Of a DNA stretch of 64,000 bases, positions 1 through 9,293 are shown one piece after another. Each line of letters starts with the position of its first letter. Within the stretch, counting starts at the first letter, position 1. The notes under the pieces are model-generated. The model saw only the letters and a program-made list of their open reading frames with translations, made no database searches and was not told the DNA's origin. This DNA comes from Bacillus thermotolerans (GTDB lineage: Bacteria > Bacillota > Bacilli > Bacillales > Domibacillaceae), in the NCBI RefSeq assembly GCF_000812025.2, contig NZ_JWJE02000018.1:56286-120285 (forward strand), written 5' to 3'. The translations under genes and the position numbers were made by a program.

Positions 1-137
1 ACGTAACAGATGCAGCCCTGCGCGGAGCCCATATCTCAACTGTACCTTTCAAAGTACTGAAGCAAATGTTCCACCACCCGCTCACTGATAAAGGCATCGA
101 CGCCTTCCTAGCCGACTGGGAAAAACGCCAGAAGTAA
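1..137 (+). CDS. fsa: Transaldolase (fructose-6-phosphate aldolase-like), C-terminal end
   Basis: The window opens inside this gene; the reading frame begins at base 3 and the TAA stop is at 135-137. The last 44 residues include [10 protein letters not shown] and [15 protein letters not shown], a tail typical of the small TalC/FSA transaldolases (YwjH of B. subtilis). These class I aldolases move a dihydroxyacetone unit between sugar phosphates in the pentose phosphate pathway. Its position directly before murAB and glpX matches the B. subtilis order. The catalytic lysine lies outside the window. Confidence 0.88.
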   Translation, partial: VTDAALRGAHISTVPFKVLKQMFHHPLTDKGIDAFLADWEKRQK

Positions 138-987
138 AAAGAAAAGCGGAGCCGACTGATCTGCTCCGACCGGCGAATGTTCTCAATCAAAGAAGCCGCT
201 CCTTGGCTTCATTGATTGAGGTTATTTGACCCGAGGAGCAAGGCGCAGCAGCTAGACAACGAGAAAAGCGGCGCCGACTGCTCTGGGGCGACAAGCATAT
301 GACCGGCTGGCGAAGCGGCGCTGTTTGCCGCACAGCCAGACGGACATATGACCTCGAGCCCCAAGGAGGCAAAGCTAGACAAAAAAGAAAAGTGGAGCCG
401 ACTGATCTGCTCCGACCGGCGAATGTTCTCAATCAAAGAAGCCGCTCCTTGGCTTCATTGATTGAGGTTATTTGACCCGAGGAGCAAGGCGCAGCAGCTA
501 GACAACGAGAAAAGCGGCGCCGACTGCTCTGGGGCGACAAGCATATGACCGGCTGGCGAAGCGGCGCTGTTTGCCGCACAGCCAGACGGACATATGACCT
601 CGAGCCCCAAGGAGGCAAAGCTAGACAAAAAAGAAAAGTGGAGGCGCCTGATCTGCTTCGACCGGCGAATGTTCTCAATCAAAGAAGCCGCTCCTTGGCT
701 TCATTGATTGAGGTTATTTGACCCGAGGAGCAAGGCGCAGCAGCTAGACAACGAGAAAAGCGGCGCCGACTGCTCTGGGGCGACAAGCATATGACCGGCT
801 GGCGAAGCGGCGCTGTTTGCCGCACAGCCAGACGGACATATGACCTCGAGCCCCAAGGAGGCAAAGCTAGACAAAAAAGAAAAGTGGAGGCGCCTGATCT
901 GCTTCGACCGGCGAATGTTCTCAATCAAAGAAGCCGTTCCTTGGCTTCATTGATTGAGGTTATTTGACCCGAGGAGCAGATCAGGCG
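138..987. repeat. Tandem array of 246-bp repeats made of two 123-bp hairpin half-units
   Basis: The landmark GCGAATGTTCTCAATC recurs with exact 246-bp spacing (GAATGT at 175, 421, 667 and 913), giving about 3.4 copies. Each copy has two halves of exactly 123 bp: GCTAGACAA recurs at 251, 374 and 497. Both halves begin GAAAAG(C/T)GG and end GCTAGAC, and each folds on itself. One has GGGGC...GCCCC arms with inner CATATG blocks; the other has CTCAATCA...TGATTGAG. The last half-unit (891-987) ends in a perfect 13-bp inverted repeat, CGCCTGATCTGCT / AGCAGATCAGGCG. The identical short ORFs inside each copy are a by-product of the repetition and are not called as genes. Confidence 0.9.
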
Positions 988-1091
988 AAACCGTGACATT
1001 CTGTTTTGATGCTCTCACCAGCACCCTGTGCATCGAGGCAGAGGTATTTGAAGTAATGAGCATTTCTGGAAAACAACACTTTATTTACATG

Positions 1092-1119
1092 TTTTTCATG
1101 AATTGGGTTAAACTATAAT
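1092..1119 (+). promoter_or_regulatory. Possible SigA promoter of murAB
   Basis: A perfect -10 hexamer TATAAT lies at 1114-1119 in an AT-rich stretch after the repeat array. The best -35 candidate at 16 bp spacing, TTTTTC at 1092-1097, is poor. The rest of the 988-1191 leader holds no convincing ORF. Confidence 0.35.
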
Positions 1120-1191
1120 TAATTGTAAAACTGTGAGCAGACGAGTCATTCTTTTCAATGCTTAGCCAGTGCGTGAAAGAAGGGATCAAAA

Positions 1192-2478
1192 ATGGAAAAG
1201 CTAAAAATTGTAGGAGGCCGGCCATTAAAAGGAACCATCAAAGTAGACGGAGCAAAAAACAGTGCAGTGGCTTTAGTTCCGGCTACAATTTTAGCGGAGT
1301 CTCCAGTGACGATTGACGGATTGCCTGATATTTCCGATATTCATATGCTATCAGGCTTGCTTGAAGAAATTGGCGGAAGGGTCACCTTTGAAGATGGTCG
1401 AATGACCGTTGATCCGGCAGATATGGTGGCGATGCCTTTACCAAATGGAAAAGTCAAGAAGCTGCGCGCTTCCTATTACTTAATGGGCGCGATGCTTGGG
1501 AAGTTTAAGAAAGCGGTCATTGGTTTGCCGGGAGGCTGTCATCTAGGACCTCGTCCGATTGACCAGCACATTAAAGGCTTCGAAGCTCTTGGGGCAGAAG
1601 TGACGAATGAGCAGGGAGCCATTTACCTAAGGGCTGATGAACTGCGCGGAGCGAAAATATATTTAGACGTAGTCAGTGTAGGTGCTACCATTAATATTAT
1701 GCTGGCCGCAGTAAAAGCAAAGGGACAAACGATTATCGAAAATGCGGCAAAGGAACCGGAAATTATTGATGTGGCGACGCTTTTGAATAATATGGGTGCA
1801 AAGATTAAGGGAGCCGGAACAAATGTGATCCGCATAGATGGGGTGGATAAGCTGGACGGCTGCCGCCATACCATTATTCCTGATCGCATTGAAGCAGGTA
1901 CGTTTATGATCTTAGCGGCTGCCGCAGGTGAAGGCATTGTTGTTGATAACGTCATTCCGCTTCATATGGAATCGCTGACTGCCAAGCTCAGGGAAATGAA
2001 TGTGCCCGTGGAGATCGGTGATGATCAGATCTTTGTTGGCAAAGCGGAGCATTTAAAAGCGGTCGACATCAAAACGCTGGTGTATCCCGGGTTTCCGACT
2101 GACTTACAGCAGCCATTTACTGCATTGCTAACGAAAGCGAAAGGATCGGCCGTCGTGACGGATACCATTTATCCAGCCCGCTTTAAGCATGTGGATGAAT
2201 TGAGAAGAATGAATGCGACGATGAAAGTAGAAGGAAGATCCGCGGTAGTGAGCGGGCCTGTTAAGCTCTGTGGAGCGAAGGTAAAGGCAAGTGACCTGCG
2301 GGCGGGTGCAGCTCTTGTGATTGCTGGATTAATGGCAGAAGGCATCACTGAGATTACTGGACTTGAGCATATTGACCGGGGCTACAGCAATCTTGTTGAG
2401 AAGCTGAGCAGCCTAGGTGCGGAGCTTTGGCGGGAGACATTATCCGAGGAAGAACAAGCACAATTAAAAAGTGGATGA
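1192..2478 (+). CDS. murAB: UDP-N-acetylglucosamine 1-carboxyvinyltransferase (second MurA)
   Basis: Cytoplasmic enzyme of the first committed step of peptidoglycan synthesis, transferring enolpyruvate from PEP to UDP-GlcNAc. The 428-residue length is normal. The active-site loop reads [16 protein letters not shown] with the PEP-attacking cysteine at about residue 116, the fosfomycin target in this family. The N-terminal KVDGAKNSA motif is also present. A second MurA (25927-27243) lies 23 kb away; context decides the paralogue, since murAB (also murZ) sits between fsa and glpX in B. subtilis. The start is supported by AGAAGGGAT upstream. Confidence 0.93.
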   Translation: MEKLKIVGGRPLKGTIKVDGAKNSAVALVPATILAESPVTIDGLPDISDIHMLSGLLEEIGGRVTFEDGRMTVDPADMVAMPLPNGKVKKLRASYYLMGAMLGKFKKAVIGLPGGCHLGPRPIDQHIKGFEALGAEVTNEQGAIYLRADELRGAKIYLDVVSVGATINIMLAAVKAKGQTIIENAAKEPEIIDVATLLNNMGAKIKGAGTNVIRIDGVDKLDGCRHTIIPDRIEAGTFMILAAAAGEGIVVDNVIPLHMESLTAKLREMNVPVEIGDDQIFVGKAEHLKAVDIKTLVYPGFPTDLQQPFTALLTKAKGSAVVTDTIYPARFKHVDELRRMNATMKVEGRSAVVSGPVKLCGAKVKASDLRAGAALVIAGLMAEGITEITGLEHIDRGYSNLVEKLSSLGAELWRETLSEEEQAQLKSG

Positions 2479-2575
2479 ATTCCTCCCCGAATCTGCCTTT
2501 TAATGTGTTACAATATATTTGGCATTAGGTTATACGAATAAAACTTGCAGTTCGAATATGGGAGGAAACGATAAA

Positions 2576-3538
2576 ATGGAAAGAAGCTTATCAATGGAGC
2601 TAGTCCGCGTGACAGAAGCTGCTGCTTTATCTTCCGCACGTTGGATGGGAAGAGGAAAGAAAATGGAGGCAGATGATGCAGCTACTTCTGCTATGAGAGA
2701 TGTATTTGATACCATTCCAATGAAAGGAACGGTTGTCATTGGGGAAGGCGAAATGGATGAAGCTCCAATGTTGTATATTGGAGAAAAGCTTGGTACAGGT
2801 TACGGCCCCCGCGTAGACGTAGCGGTAGATCCTTTAGAAGGAACAAATATCGTGGCATCCGGCGGCTGGAATGCGTTAGCTGTACTTGCTGTGGCTGACC
2901 ACGGCAACCTGCTTCACGCACCTGACATGTATATGGATAAAATTGCGGTTGGTCCCGAAGCGGTCGGTCAGATTGACATTAACGCTTCTGTGATTGATAA
3001 TTTAAAAGCCGTAGCAAAAGCAAAGAACAAAGATGTGGAAGACGTAGTGGCAACAGTTTTAAACCGCCCACGTCACGAAGAGATTATTCAGCAGCTTCGT
3101 GAAGCAGGTGCGCGCATCAAGCTGATTGACGATGGTGATGTGGCTGCTGCTATTAATACGGCGTTTGACCAAACGGGCGTGGATATTCTGTTCGGTTCTG
3201 GCGGCGCGCCAGAAGGCGTCATTTCTGCTGTAGCTTTGAAATGCCTTGGCGGTGAAATTCAAGGACGTCTCATCCCGCAAAACGATGAAGAAATTACACG
3301 CTGCGAAGGCATGGGAATTGATGTAAAGAAAGTTCTTCGCATGGAAGATTTAGTTCGCGGAGACGATGCTATTTTTGCAGCAACAGGTGTAACTGACGGT
3401 GAATTGCTGCGCGGTGTTCAGTTCAAAGGCGCTCATGGCGAAACACAATCAGTTGTCATGAGAGCGAAATCAGGTACAGTTCGCTTTATTGATGGACGAC
3501 ACAGCCTGGACAAGAAGCCGAATTTAGTTATGAAATAA
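2576..3538 (+). CDS. glpX: Class II fructose-1,6-bisphosphatase
   Basis: Hydrolyses fructose-1,6-bisphosphate to fructose-6-phosphate in gluconeogenesis. The 320-residue protein has the GlpX metal and phosphate signatures [14 protein letters not shown] and AVDPLEGTN, and GSGGAPEGV later on. The ATG at 2576 is chosen because GGGAGGAAA precedes it at good spacing; a TTG at 2519 in the same frame has no ribosome site. Position between murAB and rho matches ywjI/glpX of B. subtilis. Confidence 0.92.
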   Translation: MERSLSMELVRVTEAAALSSARWMGRGKKMEADDAATSAMRDVFDTIPMKGTVVIGEGEMDEAPMLYIGEKLGTGYGPRVDVAVDPLEGTNIVASGGWNALAVLAVADHGNLLHAPDMYMDKIAVGPEAVGQIDINASVIDNLKAVAKAKNKDVEDVVATVLNRPRHEEIIQQLREAGARIKLIDDGDVAAAINTAFDQTGVDILFGSGGAPEGVISAVALKCLGGEIQGRLIPQNDEEITRCEGMGIDVKKVLRMEDLVRGDDAIFAATGVTDGELLRGVQFKGAHGETQSVVMRAKSGTVRFIDGRHSLDKKPNLVMK

Positions 3539-3567
3539 GAGAAACAGTATTATTCATTTGATCATCT

Positions 3568-3623
3568 AAACAGTAAGCGGGCTGCTGCCGGAATGACCGG
3601 TCTTTAGCCTGCTTCTACTGTTT
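3568..3623 (+). terminator. Strong hairpin between glpX and rho
   Basis: AAACAGTA / TACTGTTT arms close a long stem with inner AGC / GCT and GGCT / AGCC pairs. There is no immediate T-run, so it could be a factor-dependent terminator, a processing site or part of the rho leader. Confidence 0.4.
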
Positions 3624-3735
3624 CACTACTGCTGACCTAAACATCTGTTACATTTCCCCTCCTTTTTTCACTAATGAATAAATCCTCTCAGTTGGTCCAA
3701 GTTAGAGGAGAACTAAATAAAAGTGTGGTGCCCAA

Positions 3736-5019
3736 ATGGAAGAAATGACAATTGCGTATTTAGAGAATTTAAAGCTAAAAGAGCTATATGAGCTCGCGCG
3801 CACTTATAAGATTTCCTATTACAGTAAATTAACAAAAAAAGAATTGATTTTTGCGATATTAAAAGCTCGAGCGGAAGAACAAGGCTTTTTCTTTATGGAA
3901 GGCGTACTGGAAATTATCCAGTCAGAAGGCTTTGGGTTCTTAAGACCGATCAACTATTCACCAAGCTCCGAGGACATTTATATTTCCGCCTCACAAATCC
4001 GCCGGTTTGATTTAAGAAATGGAGACAAAGTATCAGGTACGGTGCGGCCGCCAAAAGAGAACGAACGTTACTACGGTCTTTTACATGTAGAAGCGGTTAA
4101 CGGAGATGACCCTGAGACAGCGAAGGAGCGGGTTCATTTTCCAGCATTAACGCCTCTCTATCCGGACCGTCAAATCATCTTAGAAAATAAGCCGAATAAC
4201 TATTCCACTAGAATAATGGATTTGATTGCGCCTGTCGGCTTTGGTCAGCGCGGGTTAATTGTGGCGCCGCCAAAAGCAGGGAAGACCATGCTGCTTAAAG
4301 AGATTGCTAATTCTATTACAGCTAACCATCCAGAGGCAGAATTAATCGTCCTGTTAATCGATGAACGTCCGGAAGAAGTGACTGATATTGAGCGCTCCGT
4401 TCAGGCGGAAGTGATCAGTTCCACATTTGATGAAGTGCCGGAGAATCATATTAAAGTGGCCGAGCTTGTTCTCGAACGGGCCATGCGCCTTGTAGAACAT
4501 AAGCGGGATGTCATTATCTTGATGGACAGCATTACTCGCTTGGCACGTGCTTACAACTTAGTCATTCCGCCAAGCGGCCGTACACTGTCCGGCGGGATTG
4601 ATCCGGCCGCGTTTCATCGGCCGAAGCGCTTTTTCGGGGCAGCGCGTAATATTGAAGAGGGCGGCAGCTTGACCATTCTGGCGACTGCTTTAATTGACAC
4701 AGGCTCCCGTATGGATGATGTCATTTACGAGGAATTTAAAGGTACCGGCAACATGGAGCTGCACCTTGACCGTTCACTGGCTGAACGCCGTATCTTCCCA
4801 GCGATTGATATTAGACGCTCAGGTACTCGTAAGGAAGAGCTGCTTGTGAAGAAGGATCAGCTGGAAATGATTTGGGCGATCCGCAAGACGATGTCCGATT
4901 CGCCAGACTTAGCTGAGAAGTTCCTTCGCCGTCTGCGCCAGATGAAGACAAACACTGAATTTACCGAGCAGCTGCTGGCAGAGATCAAGGCCAATCAGTC
5001 CTCGAAACGAATTTTATAA
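3736..5019 (+). CDS. rho: Transcription termination factor Rho
   Basis: Hexameric RNA-dependent ATPase/helicase that ends transcription, notably antisense and read-through transcripts in Bacillus. The 427-residue protein has the N-terminal Rho domain ([19 protein letters not shown]), the RNA-binding cold-shock fold with GFGFLRP near residue 75, the P-loop [10 protein letters not shown] and the Q-loop region [15 protein letters not shown]. The start is the first ATG after an in-frame TAA at 3718; the ribosome site just before it is weak, and AGGAG lies further upstream. An alternative ATG is at 3745. Confidence 0.95.
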   Translation: MEEMTIAYLENLKLKELYELARTYKISYYSKLTKKELIFAILKARAEEQGFFFMEGVLEIIQSEGFGFLRPINYSPSSEDIYISASQIRRFDLRNGDKVSGTVRPPKENERYYGLLHVEAVNGDDPETAKERVHFPALTPLYPDRQIILENKPNNYSTRIMDLIAPVGFGQRGLIVAPPKAGKTMLLKEIANSITANHPEAELIVLLIDERPEEVTDIERSVQAEVISSTFDEVPENHIKVAELVLERAMRLVEHKRDVIILMDSITRLARAYNLVIPPSGRTLSGGIDPAAFHRPKRFFGAARNIEEGGSLTILATALIDTGSRMDDVIYEEFKGTGNMELHLDRSLAERRIFPAIDIRRSGTRKEELLVKKDQLEMIWAIRKTMSDSPDLAEKFLRRLRQMKTNTEFTEQLLAEIKANQSSKRIL

Positions 5020-5025
5020 TTATAT

Positions 5026-5054
5026 TTGATTTTTAGCAGAACACTTGCTATAAT
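5026..5054 (+). promoter_or_regulatory. SigA promoter of rpmE
   Basis: TTGATT (5026-5031), a 17-bp spacer and a perfect TATAAT (5049-5054), just after the rho stop and about 100 bp before rpmE. Confidence 0.75.
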
Positions 5055-5154
5055 AATGTCAGTGTGCTTAGGACATAAGTGCAGAGCAAGAAGTCTGCGC
5101 TTCGTATAGACAACTCTGTTTCGGAATGATTCAGGGCGGAAGGAGATGAAAAGA

Positions 5155-5364
5155 ATGAAAACAGGTATTCATCCAGAATATAAAAAAGCGAAAGTAACTT
5201 GCGCTTGCGGTAACGAGTTTGAAACTGGTTCTGTAAACGAAAATATTCGTGTAGAGGTTTGCTCAGAATGCCATCCATTCTACACTGGTCGTCAAAAATT
5301 CGCTGATGCTGGCGGACGTGTTGATCGCTTCAACAAAAAATACGGCCTTAAAAACAACAACTAA
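5155..5364 (+). CDS. rpmE: Ribosomal protein L31, zinc-binding form
   Basis: Protein of the large ribosomal subunit near the central protuberance, bridging to the small subunit. The 69-residue sequence holds the four zinc cysteines as CAC and CSEC (the C+ type), followed by [10 protein letters not shown] and [11 protein letters not shown]. In Bacillus this form is replaced by a zinc-free paralogue under zinc starvation. The ATG at 5155 is preferred to the one at 5146 because GGAAGGAG then has correct spacing and the protein starts MKTGIHP like its homologues. Confidence 0.95.
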   Translation: MKTGIHPEYKKAKVTCACGNEFETGSVNENIRVEVCSECHPFYTGRQKFADAGGRVDRFNKKYGLKNNN

Positions 5365-5375
5365 TGTAAAAAGTG

Positions 5376-5416
5376 AAACAGGCAAGGAGTTCTTCGTAAC
5401 TGCTTGCCTGTTTTTT
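5376..5416 (+). terminator. Rho-independent terminator of rpmE
   Basis: AAACAGGCAAG and CTTGCCTGTTT form the stem, followed by a six-T run. Confidence 0.88.
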
Positions 5417-5468
5417 GCCTTTTAATGGACAACCAATGAGAAGGAAGATGGAAAGTGAGGCTTTTTTC

Positions 5469-6083
5469 ATGTACGTGATGAAACAAACCGGCTGGGTTGA
5501 AGTGATCTGCGGCAGTATGTTTTCCGGGAAATCGGAAGAGCTTATCCGCCGAATTCGTCGTGCTCAATTTGCCAAGCAGGATATCATGGTGTTCAAGCCC
5601 CAAATGGATAACCGGTATAGTAAGAGTGCCGTGGTTTCTCATAACGGATCTGCTGTAACAGCTTTGCCTGTCGACAGTTCAGCGGCCATCTTGTCCGCTG
5701 TTACATCAGATATTGACCTTGTGGCTATTGATGAAGCGCAATTTTTTGATGAAGCGATTGTACATACCGCTCAGCGTCTCGCTGACCGGGGACACCGTGT
5801 GGTTGCAGCGGGGCTGGATCAGGACTTTCGCGGAGAGCCATTTGGGCCAATGCCGGCATTAATGGCTGTAGCTGAGCTTGTGACGAAGCTGCAGGCGGTA
5901 TGTGCGGTATGCGGATCTCCAGCGAGCCGGACACAGCGCTTGATTGATGGGCAGCCAGCCCATTATGATGACCCTATTATTTTAGTAGGAGCATCGGAGA
6001 GCTATGAAGCTCGCTGCCGCCACCATCATGAGGTGCCGCGTAACGCTGCCTGTAAGACAGAAACTGTTTCAAAGAATCGATAA
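5469..6083 (+). CDS. tdk: Thymidine kinase
   Basis: Phosphorylates thymidine with ATP in pyrimidine salvage. The 204-residue protein has the type II TK P-loop [11 protein letters not shown] near residue 18, the DEAQFFD motif and a zinc site ([13 protein letters not shown] plus a later CRHHHE). The start at 5469 gives MYVMKQTGW, matching homologues, with GTGAGG upstream; longer in-frame starts run into the rpmE terminator. Order rpmE-tdk-prfA is the B. subtilis order. Confidence 0.94.
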   Translation: MYVMKQTGWVEVICGSMFSGKSEELIRRIRRAQFAKQDIMVFKPQMDNRYSKSAVVSHNGSAVTALPVDSSAAILSAVTSDIDLVAIDEAQFFDEAIVHTAQRLADRGHRVVAAGLDQDFRGEPFGPMPALMAVAELVTKLQAVCAVCGSPASRTQRLIDGQPAHYDDPIILVGASESYEARCRHHHEVPRNAACKTETVSKNR

Positions 6084-6091
6084 CCAACCGT

Positions 6092-6124
6092 GCCCTTTTT
6101 CGCTTGAGGAAAAGGGGTTTTTTG
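6092..6124 (+). terminator. Terminator after tdk
   Basis: CCCTTTTT and AAAAGGGG form a hairpin followed by a T-run. Confidence 0.78.
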
Positions 6125-6136
6125 CATGCGCGTGCA

Positions 6137-6165
6137 TTGTACGGACATTTTCCATGTATTATAAT
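6137..6165 (+). promoter_or_regulatory. SigA promoter of prfA-prmC
   Basis: TTGTAC (6137-6142), a 17-bp spacer and TATAAT (6160-6165), 33 bp before the prfA start. Confidence 0.75.
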
Positions 6166-6198
6166 AATGACATTATGGACGAAACTTGAGGTGACGCT

Positions 6199-7275
6199 AT
6201 GTTTGACCGTTTACAATCAGTAGAGGAACGCTACGACAAGCTAAACGAGCTGTTAAGTGATCCGGAAGTGATTAATGATTCGAAGAAGCTGAGAGAGTAT
6301 TCAAAAGAGCAGTCTGATCTGCAGGAGACCGTACTCGTCTACCGTGAGTATAAAGAGGCTAAGCAGCAATACGACGAGGCGAAAGCCATGCTTGAAGAAA
6401 AGCTCGATGATGAGATGCGTGAAATGGTAAAGGAAGAAATGGAAGAGCTGAAAGAGCAGCTTGCCGGGCTTGAGGAAAAACTAAAGATCCTGTTAATTCC
6501 GAAGGACCCGAATGATGATAAGAACGTGATTATGGAAATACGCGGAGCAGCCGGCGGAGATGAAGCCGCTCTATTTGCAGGGGATCTTTACCGTATGTAT
6601 AGCCGGTACGCAGAAATGCAAGGCTGGAAAACCGAAGTAATTGAGGCGAACGCGACAGGCCTTGGCGGCTACAAAGAAATTATTTTTATGATCAATGGAA
6701 ACGGCGCGTTCTCGAAGATGAAATACGAAAATGGCGCCCATCGTGTGCAGCGTGTGCCTGAAACTGAATCGGGCGGCCGTATTCATACATCAACAGCGAC
6801 AGTCGCTTGTCTTCCAGAAGCAGAGGATGTGGAGGTAGACATTCATGAGAAAGACATCCGTGTAGACACATTTGCTTCCAGCGGACCAGGCGGTCAAAGT
6901 GTAAACACGACGATGTCAGCTGTTCGTTTAACTCACCTTCCGACTGGGATCGTCGTTTCTTGCCAGGATGAAAAGTCTCAAATCAAAAATAAAGAAAAAG
7001 CCATGAAGGTCCTGCGTGCGCGTATCTATGACAAATTCCAGCAGGAGGCGCAAGCAGAATATGATGCGCAAAGAAAGTCAGCCGTTGGCTCTGGTGACCG
7101 ATCTGAACGTATCCGCACTTACAATTTCCCGCAAAACCGCGTAACAGATCATCGCATCGGCTTGACGATTCAAAAGCTCGACCAAATATTAGAAGGAAAG
7201 CTCGATGAAGTGGTGGATGCACTAATCATGGAAGAGCAATCCTCTAAACTTGAGAATTTGCAGGATGAAATATGA
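6199..7275 (+). CDS. prfA: Peptide chain release factor 1
   Basis: Recognises UAA and UAG stop codons and triggers peptide release. The 358-residue protein has the catalytic GGQ at residues 231-233 ([12 protein letters not shown]) and, in the codon-reading domain, the P-x-T motif within [13 protein letters not shown], which separates RF1 from RF2. GAGGTGA precedes the ATG. Its TGA overlaps the next ATG (ATGA), so prfA and prmC are translationally coupled. Confidence 0.95.
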   Translation: MFDRLQSVEERYDKLNELLSDPEVINDSKKLREYSKEQSDLQETVLVYREYKEAKQQYDEAKAMLEEKLDDEMREMVKEEMEELKEQLAGLEEKLKILLIPKDPNDDKNVIMEIRGAAGGDEAALFAGDLYRMYSRYAEMQGWKTEVIEANATGLGGYKEIIFMINGNGAFSKMKYENGAHRVQRVPETESGGRIHTSTATVACLPEAEDVEVDIHEKDIRVDTFASSGPGGQSVNTTMSAVRLTHLPTGIVVSCQDEKSQIKNKEKAMKVLRARIYDKFQQEAQAEYDAQRKSAVGSGDRSERIRTYNFPQNRVTDHRIGLTIQKLDQILEGKLDEVVDALIMEEQSSKLENLQDEI

Positions 7276-8129
7276 GTCGAAAAGTATTTGAGGCCCTTCG
7301 TTGGGCTTCTTCTTTTTTAGAGGAGCATGAACGGGAAGCCAATGCGGGAGAATGGCTTCTTCGGCATGTATTATCAGTATCAAGGTCACAGCTGCTGGCG
7401 GGCATGCATGACCAGCTGACAGAAGATCAGAATGAAAAATTCATTAGTCTCGTGAAGCAGCATGCGGCCGGCATACCAGTGCAGCATTTAATAGGGGAGG
7501 AAGAGTTTTACGGGAGGCGCTTTATCGTAAATGAACATGTCTTGATTCCAAGACCGGAGACAGAGGAATTGATCTGGAACACTCTCGAGATGACAAAATG
7601 GCTGGCTGCAAAGAAAGAACCGCTCACCATGGCAGATATCGGCACAGGAAGCGGAGCGATTGCAGTGACCATGAAATTAGAATGGCCTGAATTAACGGTG
7701 TACGCGTCCGACTTGTCCGAAAAGGCTCTAGAAACTGCCCGAAAAAACAGTCAACACTTACAGGCAGATGTTCACTTCATGCAGGGCGATTTACTTTCCC
7801 CTTTCATTGAGAATGAAGTGAAGCTCGACATTCTCTTGTCTAATCCGCCTTACATTCCTCTAGGGGATAAGGAGACCCTCTCTCCCGTCGTCGCGGAGCA
7901 TGAGCCTGAGCTGGCACTTTACGGGGGCGAAGACGGTTTGGATTTATACAGACGGTTCAGTGAACAGCTTCCCGCTGTTCTAAAGCCGGAAGCATTCGTA
8001 GGTTTTGAGGTTGGAGCGGGACAGGGCCAGGCGGTTGCGGACTTGATGCAGCTGGCTTTCCCGCAGGCTTCTATTAAAGTGAAGTATGACCTCAATGGCA
8101 AGGATCGAATGGTTTTTATGAAAATTTAA
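7272..8129 (+). CDS. prmC: Peptide chain release factor N5-glutamine methyltransferase
   Basis: Methylates the glutamine of the GGQ motif in RF1/RF2 using S-adenosylmethionine. The 285-residue protein has the SAM-binding motif [12 protein letters not shown] and the substrate-binding NPPY tetrad at residues 191-194 of the family (SNPPYIP). It overlaps its substrate gene prfA by 4 bases, a functional pairing common across bacteria. Confidence 0.94.
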   Translation: MSRKVFEALRWASSFLEEHEREANAGEWLLRHVLSVSRSQLLAGMHDQLTEDQNEKFISLVKQHAAGIPVQHLIGEEEFYGRRFIVNEHVLIPRPETEELIWNTLEMTKWLAAKKEPLTMADIGTGSGAIAVTMKLEWPELTVYASDLSEKALETARKNSQHLQADVHFMQGDLLSPFIENEVKLDILLSNPPYIPLGDKETLSPVVAEHEPELALYGGEDGLDLYRRFSEQLPAVLKPEAFVGFEVGAGQGQAVADLMQLAFPQASIKVKYDLNGKDRMVFMKI

Positions 8130-8188
8130 TAGTTTCATTGTTTAAGTTTCTCTTTTCTGGACAGACTGTTTGCCAGGAGGGGAAAACG

Positions 8189-9040
8189 ATGAATAAACTA
8201 CTTGCAGGGATTTATTTACTAATTTTATCATTTGCTACCGTTATCAGCTTATATATACCGGAACATACGACCGAGGCAGAGGAAGCCATCGTTATTCCGA
8301 AAGAAGCGATTCGTCTAAGAATTTTAGCCAATAGTGATAGTGAAAAAGATCAGGAACTGAAGAAAAAGATTAGAGACGATGTGAATAAAGAGATTACAGA
8401 ATGGGTATCTGACTTAACATCCTTACCGGAAGCCCGTGAGCTGCTTAAAAGCAAACTTCCTGAAATTCAGCAAATTGCCATCCGCCGTGCTGAGGCGGAA
8501 GGGATAACGACGCCGATCAAGGTGGATTTTGGCAAAGCGACCTTTCCAACAAAGCTGTATGGTCAGTTTTTATATCCGGCAGGTGAATATGAAGCGATTG
8601 TGATTACCATTGGGGAAGGCGAGGGAGCGAACTGGTGGTGCGTGCTTTATCCTCCGCTATGCTTCCTGGATTTTTCAAATGGGCTGGCGGTTAGCCCGGG
8701 AGTAGAAGAGGACAGTGAGCGAGCAGAGGAACCTATTCAGGCAGAAATAGAAGAGTCTGTGGATAAAGAAACAGAGGAAGCCACCGCTGAAGAAGAACCT
8801 GTGGAAATGAACCAAGAGGAGAAAGAAGAGGAGGCATCAGTCTCTGTAGAAGAAGAGCTGGTTGTTCACGAGGCGGCAGCTGAAAAAGAGAAGAAAGCTG
8901 AGCAGGAAGAGAAGAGAGCCTCTAGCCCTGAGCGAGAGAAAACAGAGCGTCCATTAGAGGAACCTCTATATGCAGAAGGCGAACCTCAAGAAGTTGAGTT
9001 AAGGCTGGCAATTGTGGAATTCTTTAAAAGAGATAAATAA
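8189..9040 (+). CDS. spoIIR: Stage II sporulation protein R with long acidic tail
   Basis: Forespore-made signalling protein that activates SpoIIGA processing of pro-SigmaE in the mother cell. A signal/anchor segment is at residues 4-22, followed by the conserved core: IRLRILANSDSEKDQELK, FPTKLYGQFLYPAGEYEA and NWWCVLYPPLCFLDF. After about residue 170 comes roughly 100 residues of Glu/Ala/Lys low complexity, making the protein about 283 residues against about 224 in B. subtilis. Start by CAGGAGGGG upstream. A SigmaF promoter was not resolved. Confidence 0.9.
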   Translation: MNKLLAGIYLLILSFATVISLYIPEHTTEAEEAIVIPKEAIRLRILANSDSEKDQELKKKIRDDVNKEITEWVSDLTSLPEARELLKSKLPEIQQIAIRRAEAEGITTPIKVDFGKATFPTKLYGQFLYPAGEYEAIVITIGEGEGANWWCVLYPPLCFLDFSNGLAVSPGVEEDSERAEEPIQAEIEESVDKETEEATAEEEPVEMNQEEKEEEASVSVEEELVVHEAAAEKEKKAEQEEKRASSPEREKTERPLEEPLYAEGEPQEVELRLAIVEFFKRDK

Positions 9041-9043
9041 ATA

Positions 9044-9293
9044 TGTGGATAAAGTAGAAAATAGAAGAATTTTTCAGAAATTATCCACTTTATCCACAGA
9101 GTTATACACAAAATCTAGATAATTGTACACAAATTGTGGGTAAAACAAGAAAGAAAAAGTGCAAAAACATTATTCCTTTCATAGAAATCAAGCAATGAAG
9201 GGAAAATTGAAGCATAGAAGAATAGGTGAACAGCATGCAGACAAAATATTGGGTTGTGGATAACTATGAGGAAAAATCAAAAGGATATCCACA
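9044..9293. promoter_or_regulatory. DnaA-box cluster at the spoIIR-ywlC junction
   Basis: Eight 9-mers resemble the DnaA box TTATCCACA. Perfect copies are at 9044-9052 (minus), 9090-9098 (plus) and 9255-9263 (minus, inside ywlC). One-mismatch copies are at 9081-9089, 9102-9110, 9135-9143 (minus) and 9285-9293, and a two-mismatch copy is at 9123-9131. From memory, DnaA-box clusters outside oriC have been described in B. subtilis, one of them at ywlC. A role in titrating DnaA or controlling ywlC is inferred. Confidence 0.75.

Noticed and set aside
187..928. Identical 75- and 81-codon minus-strand ORFs repeated three times
   Set aside because: They are created by the 246-bp repeat having a length divisible by three; no ribosome site or family match, and the frames follow the hairpins.
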